In this document: positions 18,924-29,021 of the stretch, in pieces
Layout of the letters: every line of letters starts with the position of its first letter
Numbering within the stretch: position 1 is the first letter of the stretch
Assembly (NCBI RefSeq): GCF_000342165.1
Contig: NZ_AMRV01000001.1
Location: forward strand, 310,001-374,000
Direction: 5' to 3'
Source of the DNA: Pacificimonas flava
Lineage (GTDB): Bacteria; Pseudomonadota; Alphaproteobacteria; Sphingomonadales; Sphingomonadaceae
DNA: 64,000 nucleotides
Notes under the pieces: generated by a model
What the model saw: only the letters and a program-made list of their open reading frames with translations
Told to the model about the DNA's origin: nothing
Database searches by the model: none
Position numbers and translations under genes: made by a program

Positions 18924-19553
18924 ATGAGGGCAGGCGCGCAGGTGCGGACGGCCGCTGTTCTGGCGATCTTCGCGGGCATCGCCGCCCCCATCGAAGCGGA
19001 ATCTGTCGAACCGCCGCACGTGCGGGCCGGCGATGGAAGCTTGTATTTCGGAAAGGGTTCTGATGCGGGGCCCCGCCAGCCTCCTGAAACTGGCTCGCCG
19101 GACAAGCGGTATGGGGGCAAAGGGCGCGGCAGGCCCGGTTTCCGGTATTCCCCTCGCCGACACAGGGGCGATACGGTCGTGATCGTGCCGCCTTACGCCT
19201 ATCATGATCGGCCGTACTTCTGGGGTGCCGCGCCGTTTCGTTGGGACGATCGCTACGGCGGCTATGACTACAGCCGCTACTATCGTCCAGGTGCGGGCTA
19301 CTACGGTCCCGTCGACGATGAAGGCTGGGGCGTGTTGAACCCATGGTTGCGGGAGGAGCCCGCCGCCCGGCATTGGGTCATGTGGCAGTTCGATAGTGAC
19401 CGCGACGGCGGTCTAGACGAGCGGGAGGCGGGCAGGGCCAACCGCGCCTTCGAACGCCTGGCTGACCGAAACCGGGACGGCCGTCTCTCCGACCAGGAGG
19501 CGGGGCGCGCGGTGAGCGAACTGAGGGACGAGTATCAGCACGCGTTTCGGTGA
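18924..19553 (+). CDS. Secreted EF-hand protein
   Basis: A 209-residue protein starting with a signal peptide (MRAGAQVRTAAVLAIFAGIAAPIEA). The middle is an Arg/Gly/Tyr/Trp-rich low-complexity segment (residues about 60-140). The C-terminal 70 residues hold two EF-hand calcium loops: DSDRDGGLDERE near residue 153 and DRNRDGRLSDQE near residue 176. It probably binds Ca2+ in the periplasm or envelope. GGAGG precedes the ATG by a proper distance. It stands alone between aspS and a convergent lytic transglycosylase. Its partner is unknown. Confidence 0.8.
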   Translation: MRAGAQVRTAAVLAIFAGIAAPIEAESVEPPHVRAGDGSLYFGKGSDAGPRQPPETGSPDKRYGGKGRGRPGFRYSPRRHRGDTVVIVPPYAYHDRPYFWGAAPFRWDDRYGGYDYSRYYRPGAGYYGPVDDEGWGVLNPWLREEPAARHWVMWQFDSDRDGGLDEREAGRANRAFERLADRNRDGRLSDQEAGRAVSELRDEYQHAFR

Positions 19554-19580
19554 GCGTGGCGCACGAGAGGACGCCCCCCG

Positions 19581-21665
19581 CTAACTACCGAGATTCAAAT
19601 ACCAGTTCAGCCGGCCCTGATCGGGCCCGCCGCTGCGGTATTGCGGGCCGAGCTGTTCGTAGACGATCAGGTTGCTCATGACATTTCGCACATAGGTCTT
19701 CGTTTCGTAGAAGGGGATCTCCTCGATCCAGCGAACGGCATCCACGCTCGGACTGCGCGGATCGCCGTTCGTATTGACCCACCGCCGGACATTGCCGGGA
19801 CCGGCATTGTAGCTGGCGATCGCGAGCAGAACGCTGCCGTTCCAGTAATCGACCATGTCGCTGAAATACTTGGACCCGAGACGGATATTGTAACCGGGGT
19901 CACCGGTCAGTCCGCTGTAATTGTAGCTGAGACCGTCGCGGCGTGCCTGTTCCTTGGCGGTCGCCGGCATCAACTGCATCAGCCCGCGCGCGCCCGCACC
20001 GCTGACGGCGTCCTGTTCGAACTGGCTTTCCTGGCGAACGATAGCGTGCACGCGCACCCAGTGCGCCATCTTGTCCGCCGGAACGCTGATGACCGGATAG
20101 CTGAGCCCCACAATCGCGGCTGGGCCGGTCGTATCGTTGCCGCGCGACCCCAGCGTCGCGATGCGCTGGTTTCCGGAACTGTTGGCAAGCTGCGCGACGA
20201 GCGGGAAGGTCTCGCGATCCGCGTCGTCGGCCAAGGCCTGCAGAAACATGCGCTGCTTGCCCCGTTCGCCCTGGCGTCCGTAGATCGCCACGGCTTCTAC
20301 ACGCGGATCGGCATTGAATCGCGCTTGCGCCTCAGCCGAGGGCTGCGGGATATCGTTCGCATCGATATTGAACGGACGGCCGAGTTCCTCTGCCGCAAGC
20401 TGACCGTTGAACGTCAGGGGGTAGCGCGCAGCCTCAGCGAAATAGCCGTTCGCCGCCCCGTTTCCGGCTGCCTTGGCTGCACGGCCGGCCCAATACCAGC
20501 CGCGCGCAATCGTGGGCGCGAACTGTGCGGCGTCCTTAAAGCTGCGAAAATGTTGGACCGCGTCCGCTGGACGGTCGAGATAGTGAATGGCGAGCCATCC
20601 GGCGAGCCATTCCAGACTTGTGAACGTGTCGCGTTCGGCGGCGCTGTTCTCCACCAACGGCTCGCTGAACGACAGTCCACCATGATGGTCGGCTATGCGA
20701 TAGGCAAGATCATATTGCCCGTCGCGCATTGCGCCCTCGGCTGCGGTCAGATGCATTTGCATCCATTTGTCTTTGTTACCAGCGCTGCCCGGCGCGATGG
20801 TCGTATCGGCGAGCAACTGCCGGGCATAGCCATAATTTCCGGTTGCGCGCGCGAAGGAATACTGGTCGGCGATGAGGCCGGGATGAAGGCGCAGTGATGC
20901 AGGCACATTGGCGATCGAAGTCCGGGCCCGTTCGGTGTCTCCCCCGCGCTCGCTGCCACTCTGCAGCGCCATACGCGCTTCGGTGAGCGCCCGGTCATCC
21001 GCGGACAGGAGCGAAAGCATTGCGGCCGCTCCCGACAGGTTGCCCGACCACAGCAGGTTGTCCGCGCGCTCCGCATGGTCTTCCGGGCGCATCATGGTCG
21101 CAAAGCGGGTCATGAAAGCGGCGCGGTCTTCGCCCTCCAGTCCGCCGGTGCGCCAGGCTTTGCGGGCTTCCTCCGCTGCCCTGTCGCGCTGATTGCTCGA
21201 CAACAGCGCGTCTGCATAGAGAAAATGCCCGCGCGCCATCAGCGGTTCGCTGACGGCGAAGAAGTTAAGCCGCTGCGCCGGCGGTGTCGTGACCTCCATC
21301 ATCCGTTCGGCACGCTGGCGAATCTCGATGGTGTTCGGAAAATTCGAATAATCGCGCAGAAACGCGGTAAAGTCCGCCAAGGAGGGTTCAGCCGATCGGT
21401 TCAGCAGACGTTCCCATTGGCTGACGACATAGGCTGCGGGAACCTGGGGACGCGCAGCCTGTGCTGGCGCGGCTGCGTTTCCCTCTGACGTAGGCGGCGC
21501 AGGGGCAGGCGCGGGTGGCGGCGGCGTAACCTGCCGCGGCTGCGAAAGCAGCATTGCAGCGACGGGCACGGACAGAAGCGCAACGGACAAGCCGGCGCCG
21601 GACAATAGAGGTGATCGCCGCTTTTTCGTAAGTGCGGGGTTGGACGCTCGCTCTTTGCTCTTCAT
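19581..21665 (-). CDS. Soluble lytic murein transglycosylase (Slt family)
   Basis: A 694-residue periplasmic enzyme that cleaves peptidoglycan glycan strands to 1,6-anhydro products. It has an N-terminal membrane or signal segment (LLSGAGLSVALLSVPVAAMLL), a Pro/Ala linker, a long alpha-helical superhelical region, and a C-terminal SLT domain at about residues 530-650. The catalytic glutamate lies in IVRQESQFEQDAVSGAGARG, and the downstream GLMQLMPATA and ASYNAGPGNV motifs are present. The ATG at 21665 begins the basic N-terminus of the signal segment; a longer frame to 21935 would run into the divergent dapA. It converges with the EF-hand gene. Confidence 0.92.
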   Translation of the reverse strand: MKSKERASNPALTKKRRSPLLSGAGLSVALLSVPVAAMLLSQPRQVTPPPPAPAPAPPTSEGNAAAPAQAARPQVPAAYVVSQWERLLNRSAEPSLADFTAFLRDYSNFPNTIEIRQRAERMMEVTTPPAQRLNFFAVSEPLMARGHFLYADALLSSNQRDRAAEEARKAWRTGGLEGEDRAAFMTRFATMMRPEDHAERADNLLWSGNLSGAAAMLSLLSADDRALTEARMALQSGSERGGDTERARTSIANVPASLRLHPGLIADQYSFARATGNYGYARQLLADTTIAPGSAGNKDKWMQMHLTAAEGAMRDGQYDLAYRIADHHGGLSFSEPLVENSAAERDTFTSLEWLAGWLAIHYLDRPADAVQHFRSFKDAAQFAPTIARGWYWAGRAAKAAGNGAANGYFAEAARYPLTFNGQLAAEELGRPFNIDANDIPQPSAEAQARFNADPRVEAVAIYGRQGERGKQRMFLQALADDADRETFPLVAQLANSSGNQRIATLGSRGNDTTGPAAIVGLSYPVISVPADKMAHWVRVHAIVRQESQFEQDAVSGAGARGLMQLMPATAKEQARRDGLSYNYSGLTGDPGYNIRLGSKYFSDMVDYWNGSVLLAIASYNAGPGNVRRWVNTNGDPRSPSVDAVRWIEEIPFYETKTYVRNVMSNLIVYEQLGPQYRSGGPDQGRLNWYLNLGS

Positions 21666-21771
21666 ATGAACCGGGAATAAACCTTCGGATGTAACAGGAA
21701 TATGAACGGCGCAGCCGCTGTGGACACCTACTCTTTCATGAACGTCCGGAACGGTAAAAGGTTGAAGAAAA

Positions 21772-22656
21772 GTGCATAAAAAGTTTTCCGGATCGATGCC
21801 CGCGCTCTGCACGCCGTTCCGCGGCGGAGATGTGGATTTCGACTGTCTTGAAGCGTTGGTCGAATGGCAGATCACGGCGGGCTCGGGGGCCATTGTTCCG
21901 TGCGGGACGACAGGCGAATCGCCGACACTCAGCATCGAGGAGCATCACGAGGTCGTGAAGAAGGTGGCGGAGGTCGCGCGGGGGCGCGTTCCTGTTATCG
22001 CCGGCGCGGGATCGAACGACACGCAGACCGCCGTCCTGCACGCTCGTTTTGCGGAGGAGTCCGGAGCGGATGCACTGCTGGTGATCACGCCCTATTACAA
22101 TAAGCCCAATCAGGAGGGGATCTACCAGCACTTTCGGGCGGTTGCGCAGGCTACGGCGCTTCCTGTCTTTCTCTACAATGTTCCTGGTCGTACGGTCGCC
22201 GATATCGAACCCGAGACCGTGAAGAGACTGGCCGCGCTGCCGAACGTCGTCGGTATCAAGGATGCCAGCGGAAACGTCGCACGCGTTACGGAGGCCCGGC
22301 TGGACTGCGGCGACGAGTTCTGCATTCTTTCCGGATCCGACGAATTGTCTCTCGGCATCATGGTGGCCGGTGGTGACGGCGCCATTTCGGTGACGGCGAA
22401 CGTCGCGCCGGAGGAGTGTGCGGAGTTCATGAGACTGTGCGCCGACGGCCACTGGGAGGACGCGCGCGCGCTGAACGCGCGATTGCATCGTCTTCACCTA
22501 GCCATGTTCGCTGACCCAAGCCCGGCGCCGGCCAAATATGCGATGCATCGTCTGGGGCACCTCTCGTCTCCCGACGTCCGCCTGCCGATCGTTCCGTGCA
22601 CCGAGACGGCCAAACGCCGCATTGACGAGGCCCTTGAACAGGCTGGTCTCCTCTGA
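21772..22656 (+). CDS. dapA: 4-hydroxy-tetrahydrodipicolinate synthase
   Basis: A 294-residue class I aldolase condensing pyruvate with aspartate semialdehyde in lysine/diaminopimelate synthesis. Schiff-base lysine K163 (GIKDASG), Y135 and R140 (FLYNVPGRT), and the GTTGES motif are present. The start is the GTG at 21772, with AAAAGG upstream; the ATG at 21796 would trim the first strand. The stop overlaps the smpB start (TGATG). It is divergent from the lytic transglycosylase, which is a plausible shared envelope theme. Confidence 0.95.
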   Translation: MHKKFSGSMPALCTPFRGGDVDFDCLEALVEWQITAGSGAIVPCGTTGESPTLSIEEHHEVVKKVAEVARGRVPVIAGAGSNDTQTAVLHARFAEESGADALLVITPYYNKPNQEGIYQHFRAVAQATALPVFLYNVPGRTVADIEPETVKRLAALPNVVGIKDASGNVARVTEARLDCGDEFCILSGSDELSLGIMVAGGDGAISVTANVAPEECAEFMRLCADGHWEDARALNARLHRLHLAMFADPSPAPAKYAMHRLGHLSSPDVRLPIVPCTETAKRRIDEALEQAGLL

Positions 22657-23126
22657 TGGCGCGAAGCCCCGACAAGCAGAAAATGATCGCGGAGAACCGA
22701 AAGGCTCGGTTCGAATACTCCATCGAGGACGTCATGGAAGCCGGAATTGTTCTGCAGGGCACGGAGGTCAAATCCCTGCGCACCGGCAAGTCGACAATCG
22801 GTGAGTCCTATGCCGAGGTTCGCGGGGGCGAAGCTTGGCTCGTCAATGCGAACATACCGGAATATTCGCACGGCAACCGGCAGAACCACGATCCGAAACG
22901 CCCGCGAAAGCTCCTTCTGAAGCGCCGGCAGATTGACAAGCTTTCCGGCGCCATTCAGCGGCAGGGCATGACCCTCGTACCGCTGAGCATGTATTTCGAC
23001 GCTGGCGGGCGTGCGAAGATTGAACTGGCGCTGGCGAAGGGCAAGCAGTTGCACGACAAACGTCAGACAGCCAAGGATCGCGACTGGAAACGGCAGCAGG
23101 CCCGCTTGCTGCGGGAAAAGGGATAG
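22656..23126 (+). CDS. smpB: SsrA-binding protein SmpB
   Basis: A 156-residue partner of tmRNA in ribosome rescue. Motifs [30 protein letters not shown] and the C-terminal basic tail ([17 protein letters not shown]) are canonical, and length is normal. It is translationally coupled to dapA, a frequent arrangement in alphaproteobacteria. No ssrA gene is visible in this window. Confidence 0.97.
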   Translation: MARSPDKQKMIAENRKARFEYSIEDVMEAGIVLQGTEVKSLRTGKSTIGESYAEVRGGEAWLVNANIPEYSHGNRQNHDPKRPRKLLLKRRQIDKLSGAIQRQGMTLVPLSMYFDAGGRAKIELALAKGKQLHDKRQTAKDRDWKRQQARLLREKG

Positions 23127-23253
23127 CTCGTACCTTGCACCCTGTGCAGAAACGCCCTTGCCACACCGCAACCTTCATTTTCGCGCAGGCGTTCATATCT
23201 CTGCAACCTTAAAGCTGTAATGTGACGACGCAAACGAAGATCATGGTCCCCGA

Positions 23254-23784
23254 ATGCTGGTGAAGCGTATTACACGGCTTGTGGAGCGGTTCGGCCCGTC
23301 GCGGGAAGCGCTGTCGCGTTCGCGCATCATGAGACCGGCTGCCAAATATATCGCCAACCCGAATGTCTGGCATTTCAATCGCCATTCGGTCGCGCGGGGC
23401 GTCGCGCTTGGACTGTTTTTGGGGTTTGCGATCCCGATGGGGCTTCAATTGCTGCTGTCGGCGCTTTTGGCCGTTTCGGCGCGCGCCAACCTTGCGGTGA
23501 CGGCCTTGTTCACGTCGGTCTCGAATCCCTTGACGATCATTCCGATCTGCTACGCCGCGATCAAGACGGGGGACTGGCTGCTCGGCGTCGAGACGCCGCT
23601 TAGTCCGCACAGCGCAGCGCTTCTTGAAATCGTCAAGGACGCTCCCGTGCCCATGGTGGTCGGCTGTATCTTTTTCGCCGTAATCTCGGCCGCGTTGGGT
23701 TTCATGACGATCCAGTTCGCGTGGCGCTGGTGGATTGCTCGGCGCTGGCAGCGGCGGCTTGCGAGAAGCGCACAGCAGGCGTAA
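23254..23784 (+). CDS. DUF2062 membrane protein
   Basis: A 176-residue protein with two or three hydrophobic stretches (GVALGLFLGFAIPMGLQLLL and VPMVVGCIFFAVISAALGF) and the motif SNPLTIIPICY typical of DUF2062 proteins. These are small inner-membrane proteins without an established role. It lies ten bases before the sulfite-oxidase-like gene, so the two may be co-transcribed. Confidence 0.82.
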   Translation: MLVKRITRLVERFGPSREALSRSRIMRPAAKYIANPNVWHFNRHSVARGVALGLFLGFAIPMGLQLLLSALLAVSARANLAVTALFTSVSNPLTIIPICYAAIKTGDWLLGVETPLSPHSAALLEIVKDAPVPMVVGCIFFAVISAALGFMTIQFAWRWWIARRWQRRLARSAQQA

Positions 23785-23794
23785 CGCGGCCTGC

Positions 23795-24445
23795 ATGGGC
23801 GATGATGGCTACAAGACCAAGCTGATCGAGACAAAGAAGGCGTGGGCGCGTGCCGGCCGCCTGCTTACGGGTGAGACGGCGGAGCACGGCGTCGACAGGC
23901 TTCCCCCGGGCCAGCGTCTCGTGGAAAACTGGCCGGTTCTCGATCTTGGGATTCAGCCTGATGTTCCCCGCGCCGAGTGGCGCCTATTGGTTGGGGGGCT
24001 GGTCGAGAACGAGCGTCGCTTCGACTGGGACAGTTTCATTGCCGAGCCGCAGGTCGACATCCTGTCCGATGTGCACTGCGTGACGCAGTGGTCACGCTAC
24101 GACAATCGCTGGACGGGCATGACGACGCGTCATCTGGCGCAGCTCGTCAGGCCGCATGCGGACGCCCGATATGTGCTGTTTTCCAGCTATGACGGGTACA
24201 CCACGAATGTCCGCATCGAGGATTTTCTGGAAGAGGACTGCCTGCTCGCCCACAGCCATGACGGAACGCCGATCAGCCGCGAACATGGTGGCCCGGTCCG
24301 GATTGTCATTCCGCGCTATTATTTCTGGAAGAGTCCGAAATGGATAAAGCGCATCACCTTCTCCGCGGAGGACGAGCCGGGTTTCTGGGAGGAACGCGGC
24401 TATCATAACCTCGGCGATCCCTGGCTCGAGCAGCGATACGACTGA
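23795..24445 (+). CDS. Sulfite-oxidase-like molybdopterin-dependent oxidoreductase (YuiH-like)
   Basis: A 216-residue protein with the molybdopterin-binding sulfite-oxidase fold. The key cysteine that coordinates molybdenum sits in DVHCVTQWSRYDNRWTG, and the C-terminal GGPVRIVIPRYYFWKSPKWI block is typical of short family members. There is no Tat signal or dimerisation domain, so it is probably cytoplasmic and differs from periplasmic MsrP. The substrate is unknown. The ATG at 23795 is used; an earlier frame overlaps the DUF2062 gene. Confidence 0.86.
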   Translation: MGDDGYKTKLIETKKAWARAGRLLTGETAEHGVDRLPPGQRLVENWPVLDLGIQPDVPRAEWRLLVGGLVENERRFDWDSFIAEPQVDILSDVHCVTQWSRYDNRWTGMTTRHLAQLVRPHADARYVLFSSYDGYTTNVRIEDFLEEDCLLAHSHDGTPISREHGGPVRIVIPRYYFWKSPKWIKRITFSAEDEPGFWEERGYHNLGDPWLEQRYD

Positions 24446-24460
24446 CGGCACGGCGCATCC

Positions 24461-26023
24461 TCAAGCTTCTTCGGCCGGCTTGACCATGCCCGATTTGTCC
24501 GCCTGGAGCAGTCGCAGCAGCCCTGCCGCCATCGCCAGAAGGACAAGCGCGAAGGGAAGGCCGGTGACGATGGCGGCCGTTTGCAGCGCATCCAGGCCGC
24601 CCGCGTAAAGAAGAGCCGCCGCAAGCGCTCCGATCGCGACTGACCAGGTGACACGAGCGCCGAAGCCCGCTTCATGATCGCCGCCCGACGCGATCATCGC
24701 CGTCACCAGCGCACCGGAGTCGGCCGATGTCACGAAAAAGGTCGTGATGATGAGGACGGACAAAATTGAAGTCAGCGTCGTCAGCGGAAAGTTGGTCAAG
24801 AAGGCGAACAGCGCCTTGGCTTTGCTGTCGTCGACAACCGCAGCAAGGCCGCCATTTCCGAACAGCTCGACCCACAGCGCGCTATTTCCGAAGATCGTCA
24901 TCCACGCGAAGGTGAACAGGGTCGGCACCAGCAGCACGCCGGCAACGAATTCCCGCACGGTCCGGCCATAGGAAATGCGGGCGATGAAGATGCCGACAAA
25001 GGGCGACCAGCTGATCCACCAGGCGTAATAGAAGATCGTCCACGTTCCTTGCCAGTCATCACCGCTGTAGGTTTCCGTCCAGGTCGACAGATAGATAAAG
25101 CGCTGAATGTAATAGCCGATATTCTGTACGAAGCCGTCCAGTATGAAGACGGTTGGCCCGAGGATAAGAACAAAGGCGGCCAAGCAGATCGCGAAAACCA
25201 TATTGGCTTGTGACAACCGCTTGATACCTTTTTTCAGTCCGAACGCGACCGAGATCGTGGCAAGCCCCGTGATGCCGGCGATCAGCACGAACTTCACCAG
25301 CGGACTATCGTCGATGCCGGTCAAGACTGAGAGGCCGGCGTTGATCTGCGAGGCGCCGAAGCCCAGTGACGTTGCCACACCGCATACGGTTGCTGCGATG
25401 GCCAGGATATCGATCACATCGATCAGCAGTGTGGGAATTCGCGGAAAGGCGACCTTCAGAAAGGCACCGATGCTCAGCGGATGGCCGCGATTGAACGCGA
25501 CATACGCAAGTGCGAGGCCGATCACTGCATAGATTGCCCAAGCATGAAGACCCCAGTGCAGGAATGTCAGACCCATGGCGTGCTGCGCGTTGCCGGCAAG
25601 CCCGCGCGGAAAAATGGCGTTCGGATCGGAGTAGGTGGAAACGGGCGGATCGGCAAAATGCAGAACGGGCTCGGCTACGCCGTAGAAGAGAAGTCCGATC
25701 CCCATGCCGGCGCTGAACAGCATGGCGAACCACGGTCCAAGATTGAATTCCGGTTTGGCTTTCGCCCCGCCCAGGCGAATCTTTCCCAAGGAGCCAAAGC
25801 CAAGATACGCGCACACCCCAAGCAGAACATTGACCGTCAGCACCAGCAGCCAGTCGAATGAGCTTGTCACCGTGTGCTGTATGGCGACGAATGGCCCCCC
25901 GGACGCGCCAGCGTTTAAGATCGCAAAAACGATCAACGCGGCGATCAGTCCGATGCCTCCATAAAAAACAGTCGGCTTGAAGAGCCCTTTTGCGCTGTTC
26001 ACCTGCGGCGAACTTTGAGTCAT
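24461..26023 (-). CDS. BCCT-family (betaine/choline/carnitine) transporter
   Basis: A 520-residue, 12-helix inner-membrane transporter. The glycine-rich GMGIGLLFYGVAEP segment and the tryptophan-rich TIFYYAWWISWSPFVGIF segment are hallmarks of BCCT carriers, which take up betaine, choline, carnitine or DMSP, usually for osmoprotection. The exact substrate is not predictable. The C-terminal tail is short. It converges with the sulfite-oxidase-like gene and has an unusually AT-rich upstream region. Confidence 0.93.
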   Translation of the reverse strand: MTQSSPQVNSAKGLFKPTVFYGGIGLIAALIVFAILNAGASGGPFVAIQHTVTSSFDWLLVLTVNVLLGVCAYLGFGSLGKIRLGGAKAKPEFNLGPWFAMLFSAGMGIGLLFYGVAEPVLHFADPPVSTYSDPNAIFPRGLAGNAQHAMGLTFLHWGLHAWAIYAVIGLALAYVAFNRGHPLSIGAFLKVAFPRIPTLLIDVIDILAIAATVCGVATSLGFGASQINAGLSVLTGIDDSPLVKFVLIAGITGLATISVAFGLKKGIKRLSQANMVFAICLAAFVLILGPTVFILDGFVQNIGYYIQRFIYLSTWTETYSGDDWQGTWTIFYYAWWISWSPFVGIFIARISYGRTVREFVAGVLLVPTLFTFAWMTIFGNSALWVELFGNGGLAAVVDDSKAKALFAFLTNFPLTTLTSILSVLIITTFFVTSADSGALVTAMIASGGDHEAGFGARVTWSVAIGALAAALLYAGGLDALQTAAIVTGLPFALVLLAMAAGLLRLLQADKSGMVKPAEEA

Positions 26024-26446
26024 AACTTATTCATCCAAAAAGATGCAATCTTAATCATATAAAAAGACCAACATTCCGTATGTCATATATTTTATAGAAG
26101 GTTGTTTATCGGCTATGCAGGTAAGACCCGCGTTTTTTACCCAGCCATGCCACGACGATCTCTTGGCCGATTTCATCAACACGCATCCCAAACGCATGGA
26201 GGGAACATTCTGTCCCGCGCAAGCCGCTGATCTCTTTCTCGGCCTGGTTTTCCGAGGCGTAAGCGCAGAGAACGGCTGAAAAGCGTGATCTCGACTTTAA
26301 TTTCTTCTCAAAGGAGGCAGGAAAGGGGCCGTCGGAGGGTGTACCGAAGAATGTGGGTATCTTTGTGCCGCAATGTGCCGCCCGTTTCCGCTTCGTTCTG
26401 TTTATGCGTTGACCTATCTGCGGCGAAACCCTACGGAAACCGCCGT
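26024..26446. other. Intergenic region between the BCCT gene and tRNA-Pro
   Basis: About 420 bases without a supportable gene. The first 80 bases (to about 26105) are strikingly AT-rich and most likely contain the BCCT promoter reading leftward. The rest has open frames on both strands that run into the tRNA and show no recognisable motifs, so I do not call them. Confidence 0.5.
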
Positions 26447-26524
<78 letters not shown>

Positions 26525-26589
26525 CTCCAGCCCGGTGGCGCCCCCGTCCCGGAAAATCGTGGGCTCGGCTAGTGCTGCAGCTCTTTGGA

Positions 26590-28833
26590 TCAGAGGTCGC
26601 CGCACCGACTGCTGCCTGCCATTGGCTCGCGTGAGTGAGGGACTGGCTTTGGCTCCCCAGGGTGGTAGGCGCGGCCCGCGAATGGTGCGAGGTCCGCGTC
26701 GGTCAGCGGCACTCGGCGCAGATCGCCCTGGGCGTAGCGCGGGATCTGATCATCAAAATGAGGAGAGGTGGGATCTCCGCTTTCTCCGCCGGCGCTGACC
26801 GCCCAGGCGTTTGCCTGGGGGCCGAACTCCACAACCGCGACAAAGCTGTTGCCGCTGGTGCCATAGAAGCATTTCTGCCCATCCTGCCGCTCTACCGCGA
26901 AGGAGGCGAGAGATCCGAAGTTTCCCGACGTGAACCCCACGGGATAGCTGGGGGCTCGATCATCGAACTCGGCTTCGATGGTCGGCGAAAGCCGCTGGAA
27001 CCGGTTGATGCGTCCCCACTCGACCCGCCAGTCGCCCAGCTTCTCCTTCATGGTTTCGGTCGCGGCTACCAATGCGGCGACGCGGTCAGCGTCGGTCGTC
27101 CGTTCGTCCAGATAGCGAAAGATACGGATCCCTGCCGCGGCCGCCTTCGGACCCTCGCTTGCCCAAAGCGCCTCTCCCCAATGGACGGCAAGGGATGTTG
27201 GCGTCGAGGTCGTGCTCCAGCGGCGATCCCAGTTGCGCAGCAAGGCAAAAGGTCCTGCAAGTTCGTTGCGAAGCGGGTCGCCGGCGGGCAGGGCGGCCAT
27301 GCCGCGGGCGAGCTTGGGAATCTGAGCGTCGAAAAAGGGAAGAAAGCTGTCGAATGCCGCATTGGTCAGACTTTGCGGCGTGAACTGCCGGTCGCCGGAC
27401 AACAACTGCAGTGCATGACGCCCGCGCGGGTTCTCGCCAAACTGATCCATGTAGACCGGGAAATTCTCTGCGCTCGGACTGTCGGGGCCGGCTGCGGAAT
27501 AGGGCCAGTTGTTGGTGTTCATGACCCAGCCCACGCCGGGGTTGATCGCCTGCGGCAGCGTCTCGAGGTCATGCAGACCCTGCCAGTCCGTTGCGGGATC
27601 GCTGCCGTCGACCGGGTGCCGATAATCGAACCGATCGTCGCGTACCGGTACGAATTGCGGATGAAGATAGGCAATGGTGCCGTCGCTTGCCGCCAAAATT
27701 GTGTTGTTAGACGAATTGGCCTTGCGCTCGGAGACCTGCAAGTATTCCTGAAGCGTCTTCGCCTTCGTTCGCAGATAGCTTTGCTCCAGCGCGGCCCGTG
27801 GAGCGTTCAGGAGAGCGAGGGCGATCCAGCGGCCGTCTTTCACCCCCACGATCGGGCCGTGATGCGTGGAAAGAGCGTTGAAGCGACGCTCGGCCATCGA
27901 CCCGTCCGGCTGTCTGACGCGGATCGAGACGATGCGCGTCTCGACCGGGCGCCATTCGTCGCCGTAGCGATACGCCAACTCGTCGCCGCGCAGCGCCACG
28001 GTTTCGGCAAACTCATCGATATTGTCGACCCCGCTCGAGGTATGCATCCAGCCGAGGTCGGGATTGAAACCCTGATAGATGAAGAACTGCCCCCATGTCG
28101 CGGCGCCATAGGCGTTTAGCCCCTCATCGCTGCGCATCTGCTGTTCGGCGCGAAAATAGAAGGACGTGTGCGGGTTGATCCAAAGAAGCGGATTTCCGTT
28201 CACGCTCCGCGCCGGGGCAATTGCGATACCGTTCGACCCCTTCGGTTCGACAAGTCTGAAGGACTGCTCTTGTGGTGGTAGCGCTTCCGCACCGCCTTCG
28301 TAAAAGGCTCGCAGCGCGTCCAGATCGACCCCGCGCTCGATGTCGCCGCCGATGCTTCCTTCGGAGAAGGCGAGCGTCATCCACGGTTCGAAGCGGGTAA
28401 TCGCCAGCGGCTGCGTGTCCGGATGCGTTGCCAGATAATGGTTCAGGCCGGCGGCCCACGCGTCCATCAGCGCCTTCAGCCAGGCGGGGCTATCCCGGTA
28501 CGCGGCGCGCAGGGCATCATGATCCAGGAACAGACGCTGCCGCAGATCCTGCCATAATGCAGCCTCGCCTTCGGCTTCCGATAAACGGCCGAGCGCCACG
28601 AGATAATTTCGCTCGATACGCGGAAAATCGTCCTCCGCCTGTGCGTAGATCATGCCAAAGACGGCATCCGCATCGGTCTTCCCATCGATATGCGCGATGC
28701 CGAAGTCGTCGCGGACGATCTCCACGTCACGGGCATAATCGTGGCCGGTTCTCGCCAACGCCGGAGCGGCTGTCGCGGAAAGCAAGGCTGCGAGCATTCC
28801 GATCGGAAGCAGTTCGCGCAGTGGCACACTCAT
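26590..28833 (-). CDS. Secreted penicillin-acylase-family (S45 Ntn-hydrolase) protein
   Basis: A 747-residue protein with a signal peptide (MSVPLRELLPIGMLAALLSATAAPALA). It resembles S45 acylases that self-cleave into alpha and beta chains. The new beta-chain N-terminal nucleophile is the serine in EPKGSNGIAIAPARS (about residue 200). Family members hydrolyse penicillins, aculeacin-type lipopeptides or acyl-homoserine lactones; I cannot tell which applies. The ATG at 28833 is chosen because a G-rich ribosome-binding site sits about six bases upstream, too close to the ATG at 28839. It is divergent from the TonB-dependent receptor. Confidence 0.9.
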   Translation of the reverse strand: MSVPLRELLPIGMLAALLSATAAPALARTGHDYARDVEIVRDDFGIAHIDGKTDADAVFGMIYAQAEDDFPRIERNYLVALGRLSEAEGEAALWQDLRQRLFLDHDALRAAYRDSPAWLKALMDAWAAGLNHYLATHPDTQPLAITRFEPWMTLAFSEGSIGGDIERGVDLDALRAFYEGGAEALPPQEQSFRLVEPKGSNGIAIAPARSVNGNPLLWINPHTSFYFRAEQQMRSDEGLNAYGAATWGQFFIYQGFNPDLGWMHTSSGVDNIDEFAETVALRGDELAYRYGDEWRPVETRIVSIRVRQPDGSMAERRFNALSTHHGPIVGVKDGRWIALALLNAPRAALEQSYLRTKAKTLQEYLQVSERKANSSNNTILAASDGTIAYLHPQFVPVRDDRFDYRHPVDGSDPATDWQGLHDLETLPQAINPGVGWVMNTNNWPYSAAGPDSPSAENFPVYMDQFGENPRGRHALQLLSGDRQFTPQSLTNAAFDSFLPFFDAQIPKLARGMAALPAGDPLRNELAGPFALLRNWDRRWSTTSTPTSLAVHWGEALWASEGPKAAAAGIRIFRYLDERTTDADRVAALVAATETMKEKLGDWRVEWGRINRFQRLSPTIEAEFDDRAPSYPVGFTSGNFGSLASFAVERQDGQKCFYGTSGNSFVAVVEFGPQANAWAVSAGGESGDPTSPHFDDQIPRYAQGDLRRVPLTDADLAPFAGRAYHPGEPKPVPHSREPMAGSSRCGDL

Positions 28834-29021
28834 GATCATCCCCCGGACAGCATTAACGCATGACGGCGCTCTAGCCGCGCTGACGGCCGATGAACAAGCA
28901 TTGCGGGCGTTTCTGACAGCGGATGCGGGGTGATCGGATTGAGACGAAGAATGATCGTAGATTCATCGCATAACGCCGGGGCAATGGTGGAATTGGCGTG
29001 AGAAAGCTTACGAATAACCGG

